Source: Candidatus Thiodiazotropha endoloripes (GTDB lineage: Bacteria > Pseudomonadota > Gammaproteobacteria > Chromatiales > Chromatiaceae). Taken from it: a stretch of 64,000 bases of DNA. Position 1 is the first letter of the stretch. Each line of letters begins with the position of its first letter. This document shows, in pieces, positions 1-9,374 of the stretch. Location of the stretch: assembly GCF_001708965.1 (NCBI RefSeq), contig NZ_LVJW01000006.1:1426001-1490000 (forward strand), written 5' to 3'. The notes under the pieces were generated by a model. The model saw only the letters and a program-made list of their open reading frames with translations. It ran no database searches and was not told the origin of the DNA. Made by a program: the position numbers and the translations under genes.

Positions 1-2
1 AC

Positions 3-350
3 AGTTTCAGTGTGCCGACTGCCAACGCCTGGTTCACGTTTGACGGGACCATGAACCCGGGAGATAGAGCGGATTTTCTGCTCTATCAGTTAATCCCCGA
101 TGCGGATGGCGCTGAACCTGGAATCTACGAACTCCATACCGCAGGTTTGGGTCTCTCTGTGCAGGGTTGGGATGGTTCGGGTAACTCCATCGTCGAGGAG
201 TTGTTCGGTTTTCGGACTACCTGTATGGATGCCAGTTGTACCTTTTCCAGGGAAGTTGCCCCAATACCGATTCCCGCGGCGATGTGGCTGTTCGGATCCG
301 CTCTGTTGGGTCTGGTCGGGTTTTCACGGCATCGAGAAGGCGTTGGCTGA
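3..350 (+). CDS. C-terminal part of a PEP/VPLPA-CTERM exported protein (5' truncated by window edge)
   Basis: The reading frame is open to the window edge, so the true start lies outside. A GTG at 12 is in frame but has no ribosome binding site in view. The last ~30 residues have the layout of a PEP-CTERM/VPLPA-CTERM sorting signal: a Pro-Ile-Pro-Ala-Ala motif, one hydrophobic helix (MWLFGSALLGLVGF) and a basic tail (SRHR). Such tails are known to be recognised by exosortase-type enzymes during export to the cell surface. The visible upstream part is acidic and Gly-rich, with no domain I can name. A terminator follows at 411. Function unknown beyond surface or exopolysaccharide-associated export. 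Confidence 0.75.
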   Translation, partial: SFSVPTANAWFTFDGTMNPGDRADFLLYQLIPDADGAEPGIYELHTAGLGLSVQGWDGSGNSIVEELFGFRTTCMDASCTFSREVAPIPIPAAMWLFGSALLGLVGFSRHREGVG

Positions 351-410
351 GTGGTTGGGTTTCTCTCAACAGGCTCTGAAATCAGTGATAAACCGGTACG
401 CGGGCCGTCA

Positions 411-436
411 GGCAAATCCTGTAATTTGCCTTTTTT
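411..436 (+). terminator. Rho-independent terminator of the PEP-CTERM gene
   Basis: A perfect 7-bp stem (GGCAAAT at 411-417, ATTTGCC at 424-430) with a 6-nt loop is followed directly by six T residues. It lies 60 bp after the stop codon on the same strand. Confidence 0.85.
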
Positions 437-848
437 CATGGGATTCTGCAGCCAAAGCTCCTTTCTTACACGCTGTTATTGAAATAAAAACTATTAAATT
501 TATTTCATTACCCACGTTTTCACAGGGTATTGAAACAGCAAGCATCGGTGTTACAGAGGGCTGATGCCATATCGATGCAATCTATGATCGGTTGGTGTTG
601 GCAGTCACTCCTGTCGATTGTGTGTGATCGGCTAAAAAGTCTATATTTCTGATAATATTAGTAAATTACACTGTTTTTGATGGTTGGAGCTCTGTTGGCG
701 GTGACACTTTGATTGCTCATGTTCTCATTCTGGAATGATCGTGGCGAATATCTCTCAAGTAGCTGTAAAAAATGCCGATCATCATTTTAAGCGTCTGAAG
801 GAATTTATAGGGGCTACGCTACTTTTGTGAAACTTGTCATAGATACCG
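437..848. other. Gene-free spacer
   Basis: About 410 bp between the first terminator and the diguanylate cyclase gene. It is AT-rich, and I see no credible reading frame. It probably holds the promoter of the downstream gene, but no promoter elements are clear enough to name. Confidence 0.5.
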
Positions 849-2810
849 GTGGGCTGTCAGGTGAGCGAGATTTGGGCCAACTTAATTGCTGCTTGGCGGG
901 TGCCATTCATCCGTTATGGCCTGCTTGTGTCTGTGAGCGCCGTGTTGGCCTTTCCAGTTCTCTCCTCTCAATATCTGCAGCCGAAATTTTCTGAGTTGTT
1001 GATCACGGTCGTTGAGCGCAATGCCAAGCTGTCTGCCGGCCATATGCGTAATATGCTGAACCTGGGTAATAATCCCATAGCCCCCGATGTGGTCGACCCA
1101 ATGTTTGAACACCATATCAAGATGTTGGAAGCGGACTATTTATTGTGGAAAGCGAAACTGTTCAATGCCGATGGATTGACTGTCTACTCAACAGCGGCTA
1201 AAGATATCGGTAACTATAACAAATACAGCTATTTTCATGAGAAGGTTGCGGTTGGTGAAACCTACAGCAAACTGGTAACCAAGCAGACAATGAGCATGGA
1301 GGGTGAGACGGTTCCCCGGGATGTAGTGGAAATTTACGTTCCAATGATGAATGGCCAGGAGTTTCTTGGCGCCTTCGAACTCTACTATGACATAACAGAT
1401 GACAATCGAGCCCTGCTGACATTGATCAGGCATGGCAAATCATTGAGTCACGGCCTGTCGTTATTTATTCTGATCCTGCTGTTGATTGTTGCAACCAGAG
1501 CGGGATTCGATGTCAGGCGGCGGCAGCAATTCCAGGATCAGTTGGCAGAGAAAGAGTTGAGGCTTCGTGCCATGAGTGAGTCTGCTCAGGATGCCATCAT
1601 AACCACCAATCAACAGGGAAAAATAGAGAGCTGGAATCCTGCAGCCACACGTATATTTGGCTACCTGGAGGGTGATGCGCTCGAACGAACGATCTACGAT
1701 CTTGTTCGTGCTACCGGTAATCATCAAGAGAGAGATCAGAGTCTGATCGGTTTTATGAAAAATGAAACCCAGATTGGCGATGGGGTGATCGAGCAGATTG
1801 GCATAGATCGGCAGGGAAATGAGTTTCCCCTGGAAATGTCAATTGCCTCGATGCCACTGCAGAATCAAAAGCACTCAGTCTGTGTCATCCGGGATGTGAC
1901 TGAGCGGAAAAAATCGGAGGAGCAGTTACGCTTGAGTCATCAGGTGATGGCGTGTGCAACGGAAGGAATTATGATAACTGATCAGCAGGAGAATATTGTC
2001 TCGGTGAATAATGCCTTCACCGAGATCACCGGTTACTCTGCTGAGGAGGTGATTGGTGAGAAACCGACCCTTTTGAGATCGGGCAAGCACCCAGGGGATT
2101 TCTACCAGGCCATGTGGTCGGAGATCAAAACCAAAGGTTTCTGGCAAGGTGAGATCTGGAATCGAAAAAAAGATGGCGCGGTCTTTGTCGAATGGTTGGG
2201 TATCAGTGCTGTATTGGATCAGAATGGCGATCTTTCCAATTATGTTGGAATCTTTACTGAAATAACACAGCGTAAAAACCAGCAAGTGGAACTGGAGCGA
2301 CTTGCTTTTTATGATCCCTTGACCGGGCTTGCCAACAGGCTTCTGCTACAGGATCGACTTGAGCAGTCATGCAGCTATGCACGGCGAAATGACTCGATGG
2401 TTGCCGTCCTGTTTATTGATCTGGATAAATTCAAGTTGGTCAATGATAGTTTCGGTCATGAGGTTGGTGATCTGCTTCTGCAGGAAGTAGCCAAGAGGAT
2501 TTCGGCAGTGGTGCGTGAGGGAGATACGGTGGCCCGCCTGGGGGGTGATGAGTTTGTTGTTGTGCTAAGGGATTTGAATGATGTTGATGCTGTTAACTCT
2601 GTTGCCGATAAGATCATCAATGCAGTGAATCAGCCGATTCAGATCCAAGGTAATCAATGCTCTGTGGATGCGAGTGTCGGTGTTTCTCTCTATCCAGATC
2701 ATCAGCAGGTAAGTGATTTATTGAAGCATGCCGATATCGCCATGTACAAAGCGAAGCGCCACCATGATAAGAGGGTCTGTTTTTCCGAATCACTGGAAAT
2801 GACTGAATGA
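849..2810 (+). CDS. Membrane diguanylate cyclase with two PAS domains
   Basis: A 653-residue inner-membrane signalling enzyme predicted to make c-di-GMP from two GTP. Order: membrane helix ~22-38, a periplasmic sensor region of ~165 residues, a second helix ~203-217, PAS ~240-355, PAS ~360-480, and GGDEF ~485-645. The catalytic motif GGDEF is intact at 565-569. The feedback-inhibition I-site REGD lies exactly five residues before it, so the enzyme should be active and product-inhibited. There is no EAL domain. The GTG start at 849 is adopted; a second in-frame GTG at 861 is an alternative. The signal sensed by the periplasmic part cannot be read from sequence. Confidence 0.92.
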   Translation: MGCQVSEIWANLIAAWRVPFIRYGLLVSVSAVLAFPVLSSQYLQPKFSELLITVVERNAKLSAGHMRNMLNLGNNPIAPDVVDPMFEHHIKMLEADYLLWKAKLFNADGLTVYSTAAKDIGNYNKYSYFHEKVAVGETYSKLVTKQTMSMEGETVPRDVVEIYVPMMNGQEFLGAFELYYDITDDNRALLTLIRHGKSLSHGLSLFILILLLIVATRAGFDVRRRQQFQDQLAEKELRLRAMSESAQDAIITTNQQGKIESWNPAATRIFGYLEGDALERTIYDLVRATGNHQERDQSLIGFMKNETQIGDGVIEQIGIDRQGNEFPLEMSIASMPLQNQKHSVCVIRDVTERKKSEEQLRLSHQVMACATEGIMITDQQENIVSVNNAFTEITGYSAEEVIGEKPTLLRSGKHPGDFYQAMWSEIKTKGFWQGEIWNRKKDGAVFVEWLGISAVLDQNGDLSNYVGIFTEITQRKNQQVELERLAFYDPLTGLANRLLLQDRLEQSCSYARRNDSMVAVLFIDLDKFKLVNDSFGHEVGDLLLQEVAKRISAVVREGDTVARLGGDEFVVVLRDLNDVDAVNSVADKIINAVNQPIQIQGNQCSVDASVGVSLYPDHQQVSDLLKHADIAMYKAKRHHDKRVCFSESLEMTE

Positions 2811-4013
2811 GTTTTGTGATTCTTACAGATGCCCGCAGACTTTAAATACCGAATGTTCTGACGGATCAATTTTACTTGTAATCACTTGCTGGGTATGACT
2901 TGAAAGGTAGTAATCAGTGGCGGGAGGCGGCTGATTAAAATCTCGTCATTCCAGCAAAAACCGGAATCAAGTCAACAAGGTTCAGTAATCTCTATCCTGT
3001 TTTTTGATTTCGTCGCCTTGGTGTGAGTAAAAAGCTAACCATGTCGTGGCGAGTCAGTTATCAAAACGGCATAGGATGATGCTATAAGTTTTTTCGCTCT
3101 CTTACAGGGAAGAGGGCGAAATGATCTTCATCTTTGCGTTATCCCTACAGATAAGAGTTAGCTTTGCTATTGTGCTCCTATGTTCTCGCTGCTTGATTTT
3201 ACTCCCCTTGTCAGAAGATGAGGGGTTGACTGAATGATTCAAACTGCAGTTGCCCTGATAGAAGACCCAGCTATCACACTTTTTATTGGTGCTGGGTTTG
3301 ATGCAAAGATATCGTGTTGGTGTGTCGTTTTCAGTAACCAGAAGTAGACTCAGGGATAGAGATAACATGGCGTTACTTCTTATCATTGTCAGGAATCGTG
3401 AAGTGCAGGCATTTGTATGCGGTTCGACCTTGGGGTTATAGCCTGGTCTGCAGGGTTTATGACCTTTTTACGAAACTCCTTTTCGAAACGGTTCGTTAGA
3501 TGAAGTGGGATAAGAGCGGGGATAGGTCGGGATATCTGGCTAGGGGTTCCCCTGGCAGTGGCGTTCCATTTTTATCTTAAAATTTTGTTACTTTTTACAA
3601 ATGTGTCAGGACGGGTCGGATGTTTCGTGTCTAGGCTGTTCAGGGGTAATGGCGCCCTAGTAATTAATCGGTGTTATAAAAAAACCCGAGGAGCATTGGA
3701 TTTTTTCGCCGGTTTTTGCGGTCGGTAAGGATTAAAATTTTTGAAATCAGTACCAGTTCACAGGATCCGGATTGGGATAAGGCGTCCCACGAAATTTCAT
3801 TTACGATCTGGTGGGCCTGTTAAAAATGATTTTTATTTTTTTAACAGTGTTCGGGTAGCCTTGAGCAATAACTGACCATATGCAACTCTGTGCGTGGCCT
3901 GTAGGTTTAAGGTTGGTTTTCGCGATAAGGTAATTCCTGAATTCTTTGGATAACGGGTTGATGAAAATTCAATCCGACAACAGATCTACCTTTTTCCTGA
4001 AGGTGTTTGACGG
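2811..4013. other. Long intergenic region without a convincing gene
   Basis: About 1.2 kb of AT-rich sequence between the diguanylate cyclase and minC. Short frames exist (for example minus strand 3102-3386), but they have no domain, no ribosome binding site and unusual composition. One small element resembles the dispersed inverted repeats common in proteobacteria: CATTCC and GGAAT arms at about 2947-2968. The minC promoter is presumably near the right end. Confidence 0.5.
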
Positions 4014-4730
4014 ATGACGACAACAACAGATTTCACCGCAGAGAGTTCTAAGGTCGAATTGAAGGCGGGTGCATTCACTTTGTTGAAGTTATGCATGCCT
4101 GAGTTGGATACCGATGCCATTGATGGTCTGCTTTGCGAACGTATTGCCAAAGCGCCCGATTTCTTTCGTAACACACCAATAGTGATCGACCTTACGGAGA
4201 GTGAGATGGAGATGGCGGGTAGCGATCTGGCGGTCGCCGTCGGGGCGATTCGCGGTTACGGATTGATACCGGTTGGTGTTCGGGGTGGCTCCAAGGAGTT
4301 TCAGGAACAGGCGAGATTGCTGGAGCTGGCTGTCTTTTCCGATACCCGCCGCACTGCAAAAAAAGAGTCCACAAAGAGATCCCGTACCCCCTCATCGTCG
4401 ATGCCTGTAGCGACCAAGGTTGTCGATACGCCGGTACGCTCCGGGCAACGGGTCTATGCGCAGGGTGATCTGGTCCTGCTGGCGCCGGTAAGCAGTGGTG
4501 CGGAAGTGGTGGCAAACGGCAGCATTCATGCCTACACCTCCATTCGTGGTCGGGTGCTGGCAGGGGTGAGGGGGGATGAGCAGGCTGCAATTTTTTGCAA
4601 GGACCTCAGAGCAGAACTGGTTTCAATCGCAGGTCGCTACAAAGTGAGTGAGGATCTTGAAGCCCGTTTTATGGGGCGCCTTGTGCGTGTCACCTTGCTG
4701 GGGGATGCCTTGGTCTTCAAAAAGTTGTAG
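4014..4730 (+). CDS. minC: Septum site-determining protein MinC
   Basis: A 238-residue cell-division inhibitor that blocks FtsZ polymerisation away from midcell. The N-terminal ~100 residues are the FtsZ-binding domain. After a Ser/Pro/Lys-rich linker (~110-140) comes the C-terminal right-handed beta-helix domain, with the family-typical run RSGQRVYAQGDLVLL and the segment GSIHAYTSIRGRVLAGVRGD that contacts MinD. Length matches the family. It is first in a minC-minD-minE cluster, 54 bp before minD. The ATG start is well placed. Confidence 0.97.
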   Translation: MTTTTDFTAESSKVELKAGAFTLLKLCMPELDTDAIDGLLCERIAKAPDFFRNTPIVIDLTESEMEMAGSDLAVAVGAIRGYGLIPVGVRGGSKEFQEQARLLELAVFSDTRRTAKKESTKRSRTPSSSMPVATKVVDTPVRSGQRVYAQGDLVLLAPVSSGAEVVANGSIHAYTSIRGRVLAGVRGDEQAAIFCKDLRAELVSIAGRYKVSEDLEARFMGRLVRVTLLGDALVFKKL

Positions 4731-4784
4731 TCGGATTGAATACAGGTCTGGAAAGTTTATATAGCTGAAAATGGGAGCATTGAG

Positions 4785-5594
4785 TTGAGTAGAATCATCG
4801 TCGTCACTTCCGGAAAAGGGGGTGTGGGTAAGACCACTACTGCGGCAGCATTGGCAATGGGACTTGCAGAGCGTGGCTTACGCTCAGTGGTGATCGATTT
4901 CGATGTGGGCCTGCGAAATCTGGATCTGATCATGGGGTGTGAGCGTCGGGTCGTGTATGACTTTATCAATGTCATTCACGGTGAGGCGCGTCTCAATCAG
5001 GCGCTGATCAAGGACAAGCGGAATGAGAACCTGTTTATTCTTCCGGCGTCACAGACTCGGGACAAAGAGGCCCTGACCAAAGAGGGCGTGGGTAAGGTGC
5101 TGACGGATCTGTCAGAAGATTTTGATTACATTGTCTGTGATTCACCTGCGGGTATTGAGCTGGGTGCCACGATGGCAATGTACTATGCCGATGATGCGTT
5201 CGTTGTGACCAACCCGGAAGTCTCTTCGGTGCGCGACTCGGATCGTATGATCGGCATCCTCTCAAGCAAGTCCCAAAGGGCCGAAGAGGACCGGGAGCCG
5301 ATCCGCGAATATCTGCTGTTGACCCGCTACTCCCCTGAGCGGGTGGAGCGTGGTGAGATGCTGAGTGTCGAGGATGTGCAGGATATCCTCTCCCTCGATC
5401 TGATCGGTGTGATTCCGGAATCCCAAGCGGTGCTCAATGCCTCCAACTCAGGTGTGCCAGTTATCATGGATGGTGAGAGTACGGCGGGACAGGCCTACAG
5501 TGATGTGGTAGCCCGTTATCTGGGAGAGCAGTTGCCTCACCGCTTTCTTGAGATCGAGAAGAAAGGTCTTTTGGGCCGGCTGTTCGGGGGTTAA
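4785..5594 (+). CDS. minD: Septum site-determining ATPase MinD
   Basis: A 269-residue membrane-cycling ATPase that recruits MinC and oscillates pole to pole with MinE. The deviant Walker A (GKGGVGKTT) is near residue 10. The C-terminal amphipathic membrane-targeting helix (KKGLLGRLFGG) is clear. The start is a TTG at 4785 with a GGGAG ribosome binding site about 8 nt upstream; no ATG fits, so the unusual start looks real. MinE follows 3 bp after the stop. Confidence 0.98.
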   Translation: MSRIIVVTSGKGGVGKTTTAAALAMGLAERGLRSVVIDFDVGLRNLDLIMGCERRVVYDFINVIHGEARLNQALIKDKRNENLFILPASQTRDKEALTKEGVGKVLTDLSEDFDYIVCDSPAGIELGATMAMYYADDAFVVTNPEVSSVRDSDRMIGILSSKSQRAEEDREPIREYLLLTRYSPERVERGEMLSVEDVQDILSLDLIGVIPESQAVLNASNSGVPVIMDGESTAGQAYSDVVARYLGEQLPHRFLEIEKKGLLGRLFGG

Positions 5595-5597
5595 GCA

Positions 5598-5867
5598 ATG
5601 GGTCTGTTGAGCTACTTCAAATCCAAATCCGCATCCGGTTCAGCATCGCTTGCAAAGGAGCGTCTGCAGATCCTGGTGGCTCACGATCGTGCAGGTCGGG
5701 ATGCCCCCTCTTACTTGCCGCAGCTGCAACGGGATATTCTCAAGGTGCTGCGCAAGTATGTCGCGGTCGAACCGGGCGCCGTGAATGTCAACCTGGAGCA
5801 TGATGAGCATCACGAGGTACTTGAACTGAATATCGTACTGCCCGAGGGTGAACGCTCCACCGGGTGA
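5598..5867 (+). CDS. minE: Cell division topological specificity factor MinE
   Basis: An 89-residue partner of MinD that stimulates its ATPase and drives Min oscillation. The N-terminal amphipathic stretch (MGLLSYFKSKS) and the MinD-binding segment (AKERLQILVAHDR) are typical, followed by the topological-specificity domain. It is 3 bp downstream of minD in the same operon, and it converges with aroE 36 bp later. Confidence 0.97.
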   Translation: MGLLSYFKSKSASGSASLAKERLQILVAHDRAGRDAPSYLPQLQRDILKVLRKYVAVEPGAVNVNLEHDEHHEVLELNIVLPEGERSTG

Positions 5868-5903
5868 GCAGGCAGCGACAGGAGTGGCGCTCAGGCGCTC
5901 GTA

Positions 5904-6716
5904 TCAACCCCGTAACATGGTAATCACCGGCGGGGTTTCCGGCAGGATGCTGCGCCAAAGCCGGAAGGATTCCGCCGCCTGCTCCACCAGCATGCCGAGA
6001 CCGTCGAGTGAACGGGCGGCCTGATGGGCCTTTCCCCAGATCTGAAAGGGGGTAGCCTGATTGCTGTACAGCATGTCGTAGCACCAGCCCCCCTTGGCCA
6101 GCACATCATCGGGTATGTTGGGTACTTCACCATCGAGTCCTGCAGCTGTGCCGTTGATGATCAGATCGAACTGCATGCCTTGCAGCTCTTCCAGTCCACA
6201 GCCGGCCACCTGTCCATAGTTGTTAAGCACACTGGCTAAGGCGTATGCCTTGCTGGCGGTACGGTTGGCGATGATGATGCGCTTCGGTTTCTGCTCAAGC
6301 AGTGGGCGCATCACGCCACGCACCGCACCGCCTGCACCCAGCATCAGGATACGTTTGTCCGCCATGCGGAACCCTTGATTGACCGTCAGGTCGCGAACCA
6401 GACCCACTCCGTCGGTGTTATCTCCCCGCAGCAGGTTGTTGTCGAGGCGGATCAGGGTATTCACCGCACCTGCAGTATGGGCTCTGTCACTCAGTTCGTC
6501 TGCCAATCGCCAGGCCTCTTCCTTAAAGGGCACGGTGACATTCAGACCCTGTCCACCCTCAGCCATGAACCGGCGCACATCACCGGCAAAATTCTGCTTG
6601 TCGCCAAGAAGGCGCTCGTAGCTCACAGCTTCGCCGGTCTGACGGGCAAAGGCGGCGTGAATCTCCGGAGACTTGCTGTGGGCGATCGGATTGCCGATGA
6701 CTGCGTACTTATCCAT
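5904..6716 (-). CDS. aroE: Shikimate dehydrogenase
   Basis: A 270-residue NADP-dependent cytosolic enzyme that reduces 3-dehydroshikimate to shikimate in aromatic amino-acid synthesis. The substrate-binding motif SKSPEIH is near the N-terminus, the catalytic Lys is in the VTVPFKEE segment, and the nucleotide-binding loop reads LGAGGAVRGV. Length is normal. It lies downstream of hemB on the same strand, 38 bp away. The spacer carries one copy of a short dispersed repeat (see 6737). Confidence 0.96.
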   Translation of the reverse strand: MDKYAVIGNPIAHSKSPEIHAAFARQTGEAVSYERLLGDKQNFAGDVRRFMAEGGQGLNVTVPFKEEAWRLADELSDRAHTAGAVNTLIRLDNNLLRGDNTDGVGLVRDLTVNQGFRMADKRILMLGAGGAVRGVMRPLLEQKPKRIIIANRTASKAYALASVLNNYGQVAGCGLEELQGMQFDLIINGTAAGLDGEVPNIPDDVLAKGGWCYDMLYSNQATPFQIWGKAHQAARSLDGLGMLVEQAAESFRLWRSILPETPPVITMLRG

Positions 6717-6736
6717 AGGAATCTACTGCTCTAGCA

Positions 6737-7828
<1,092 letters not shown>

Positions 7829-7897
7829 CTATCGGCTGAAAATCTTCCGTAGTAATGAACCGGAAACGGTAAAAATCCAAGACGCCAGGCTGTATTC

Positions 7898-8257
7898 ATG
7901 AGCAACAAAAAGCAGACCCCTCCCTATATCTACGATGTCGATGAGACGGTCTTCGATGAGCAGGTGATCACACGATCCCAGCAGGGGCCGGTATTGGTCG
8001 ATTTCTGGGCCGAATGGTGTGCCCCCTGTATCTCACTGGCGCCAGCCCTGATGCGTGTAGTCAGCGAATATGAGGGTCGGATACAGCTGGCAAAGCTTGA
8101 AGTGGATGACAACATGCGGCTCGCCGGGCGCTATCGGCTGCGGGGATTTCCAACCGTCATTCTGTTTGTCGATGGGGAAGAGAAAGGGCGTTTTCACGGC
8201 TCCCGGGCCAGCCACTGGATCAGGGAGTGGGTCGTCGAACACCTGGGGGATTTTTAG
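7898..8257 (+). CDS. Thioredoxin-fold protein
   Basis: A 119-residue cytosolic protein with the redox motif WCAPC in the context FWAEWCAPCISLAP. The cis-Pro strand (GFPTVILFVDGE) and the length of a single thioredoxin domain both fit. There is no signal peptide. The CAPC centre differs from the CGPC of classical TrxA, and the N-terminus is slightly extended, so it may be a specialised thioredoxin or a TrxA-like chaperone rather than the housekeeping protein. A long 3' region ending in a terminator at 8495 follows. Confidence 0.88.
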   Translation: MSNKKQTPPYIYDVDETVFDEQVITRSQQGPVLVDFWAEWCAPCISLAPALMRVVSEYEGRIQLAKLEVDDNMRLAGRYRLRGFPTVILFVDGEEKGRFHGSRASHWIREWVVEHLGDF

Positions 8258-8494
8258 GCGTTTCTGTGCCTGGGGCTCCCGGACGATGCTTAATAGTTGT
8301 CCAGGTGTCGTGAATCAGTGAAATTCGAGTAAATTGTTTAGGAAAAATTGTTGTAAATACAAACAGCTAGTGGTTTATGTCACTTTTCGGTAATTAACTT
8401 CCGGAGATGGCTAAAGATTTTATCCGCGCAGCCGTCATTATGGGTAAGTTTTGATGGTTTCGATCCTCCTCCGGCGCTGAAACATAAGCGCTTT

Positions 8495-8526
8495 AAACCC
8501 ACCCATCCCCCGGGTGGGTTTTTTTT
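8495..8526 (+). terminator. Strong Rho-independent terminator
   Basis: A perfect 10-bp stem (AAACCCACCC at 8495-8504, GGGTGGGTTT at 8512-8521) with a 7-nt loop runs into a stretch of eight T. A smaller hairpin (GCGCT at 8474-8478, AGCGC at 8487-8491) sits just before it. It lies 237 nt after the thioredoxin-like gene, so it ends either a long 3' UTR or a separate small RNA. Confidence 0.88.
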
Positions 8527-8548
8527 CTTGCATCCATTAAAAATCCGT

Positions 8549-9115
8549 TCAACCTCGAATCAGGGTCTCTTTCAGGGCGTCCCGGATTGCTGTTGGCCGG
8601 GATAGTCCTCCGGTCCTGCCGTGAATCACCAGATCAACACCCGGATTACAACGCAGAGTGACCTGTAACGGATTCCGTGCCGGGGGGTGCTGGCTGAGAT
8701 TGGCGCTGGTGGAGACCAGAGGGGTGTCGGCTATACGGCAGAGCGCGGCAGCCACTGGATGATCGGTGACTCGTACGGCGATCGAATCGTGCCTGCCTGT
8801 CAGCCACTCAGGCGTCGTATCCGAAGCGGGTACTACCCAGGTGTTCGGACCTGGCCAGCTTTCAACAACCCGCTGCCAGGCCTGTTTCGGGATCTCCCCC
8901 AGATAGGGTGTAAGAGCCTCAGGCCTGTCGGCGATCAAAATCAGCCCTTTTGCTTGTGGGCGCTGCTTCAGCTTCAACAGTCTGGCGACCGCGTCCCCAT
9001 CCAGGGGGTGGCAGCCCAGTCCAAACACGGCCTCGGTTGGGTAGGCGATCAACCCGCCCCCATGAATGACATTACGGGCCAGGCGAAGATGCCAGGGATG
9101 GATGAACTGTGCCAC
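8549..9115 (-). CDS. tsaC: Threonylcarbamoyl-AMP synthase TsaC (YrdC/Sua5 family)
   Basis: Makes threonylcarbamoyl-AMP from threonine, bicarbonate and ATP for the t6A37 modification of ANN-decoding tRNAs. The YrdC-fold signature LIAYPTEAVFGLGC is clear, followed by the Lys-rich KLKQRPQAKGLILIA segment and the STSANLS motif. The frame is open up to 9304, but a GTG at 9115 gives 188 residues, the size of the E. coli protein. The extra upstream residues do not resemble the family, so 9115 is preferred. Divergent from the sensor gene at 9375. Confidence 0.94.
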   Translation of the reverse strand: MAQFIHPWHLRLARNVIHGGGLIAYPTEAVFGLGCHPLDGDAVARLLKLKQRPQAKGLILIADRPEALTPYLGEIPKQAWQRVVESWPGPNTWVVPASDTTPEWLTGRHDSIAVRVTDHPVAAALCRIADTPLVSTSANLSQHPPARNPLQVTLRCNPGVDLVIHGRTGGLSRPTAIRDALKETLIRG

Positions 9116-9374
9116 TGCAAATGTTCTAGATTCAGCTGTAGGTGAGACTTTATTGTACGGAGTAATGCCAGTCTTAGAAAGGCGTCGCTGCCATCCGGCC
9201 GGGTGGCTGAAGGCGCCTGTGACTCGCATGGCCGATCGATTTTTCGGCAAACCTGGTGGCATCTGCCGGCTGGTTATTACGGGTTTCAGTCGAAAAAACC
9301 GCAAATCCTTCTTGGCAGAGCTCTCTGTTCATGAAATAGTCTGTAGCAGTCGGGGTTTTGGGGTGAATTACGCG

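Noticed and set aside
3102-3386. 94-residue minus-strand frame in the long spacer before minC
   Set aside because: Ser/Leu-rich start that mimics a signal peptide, no ribosome binding site and no homologous pattern.
9066-9374. N-terminal extension of the sensor gene to 9066
   Set aside because: It overlaps tsaC on the other strand and precedes a clean signal peptide that begins at 9375.
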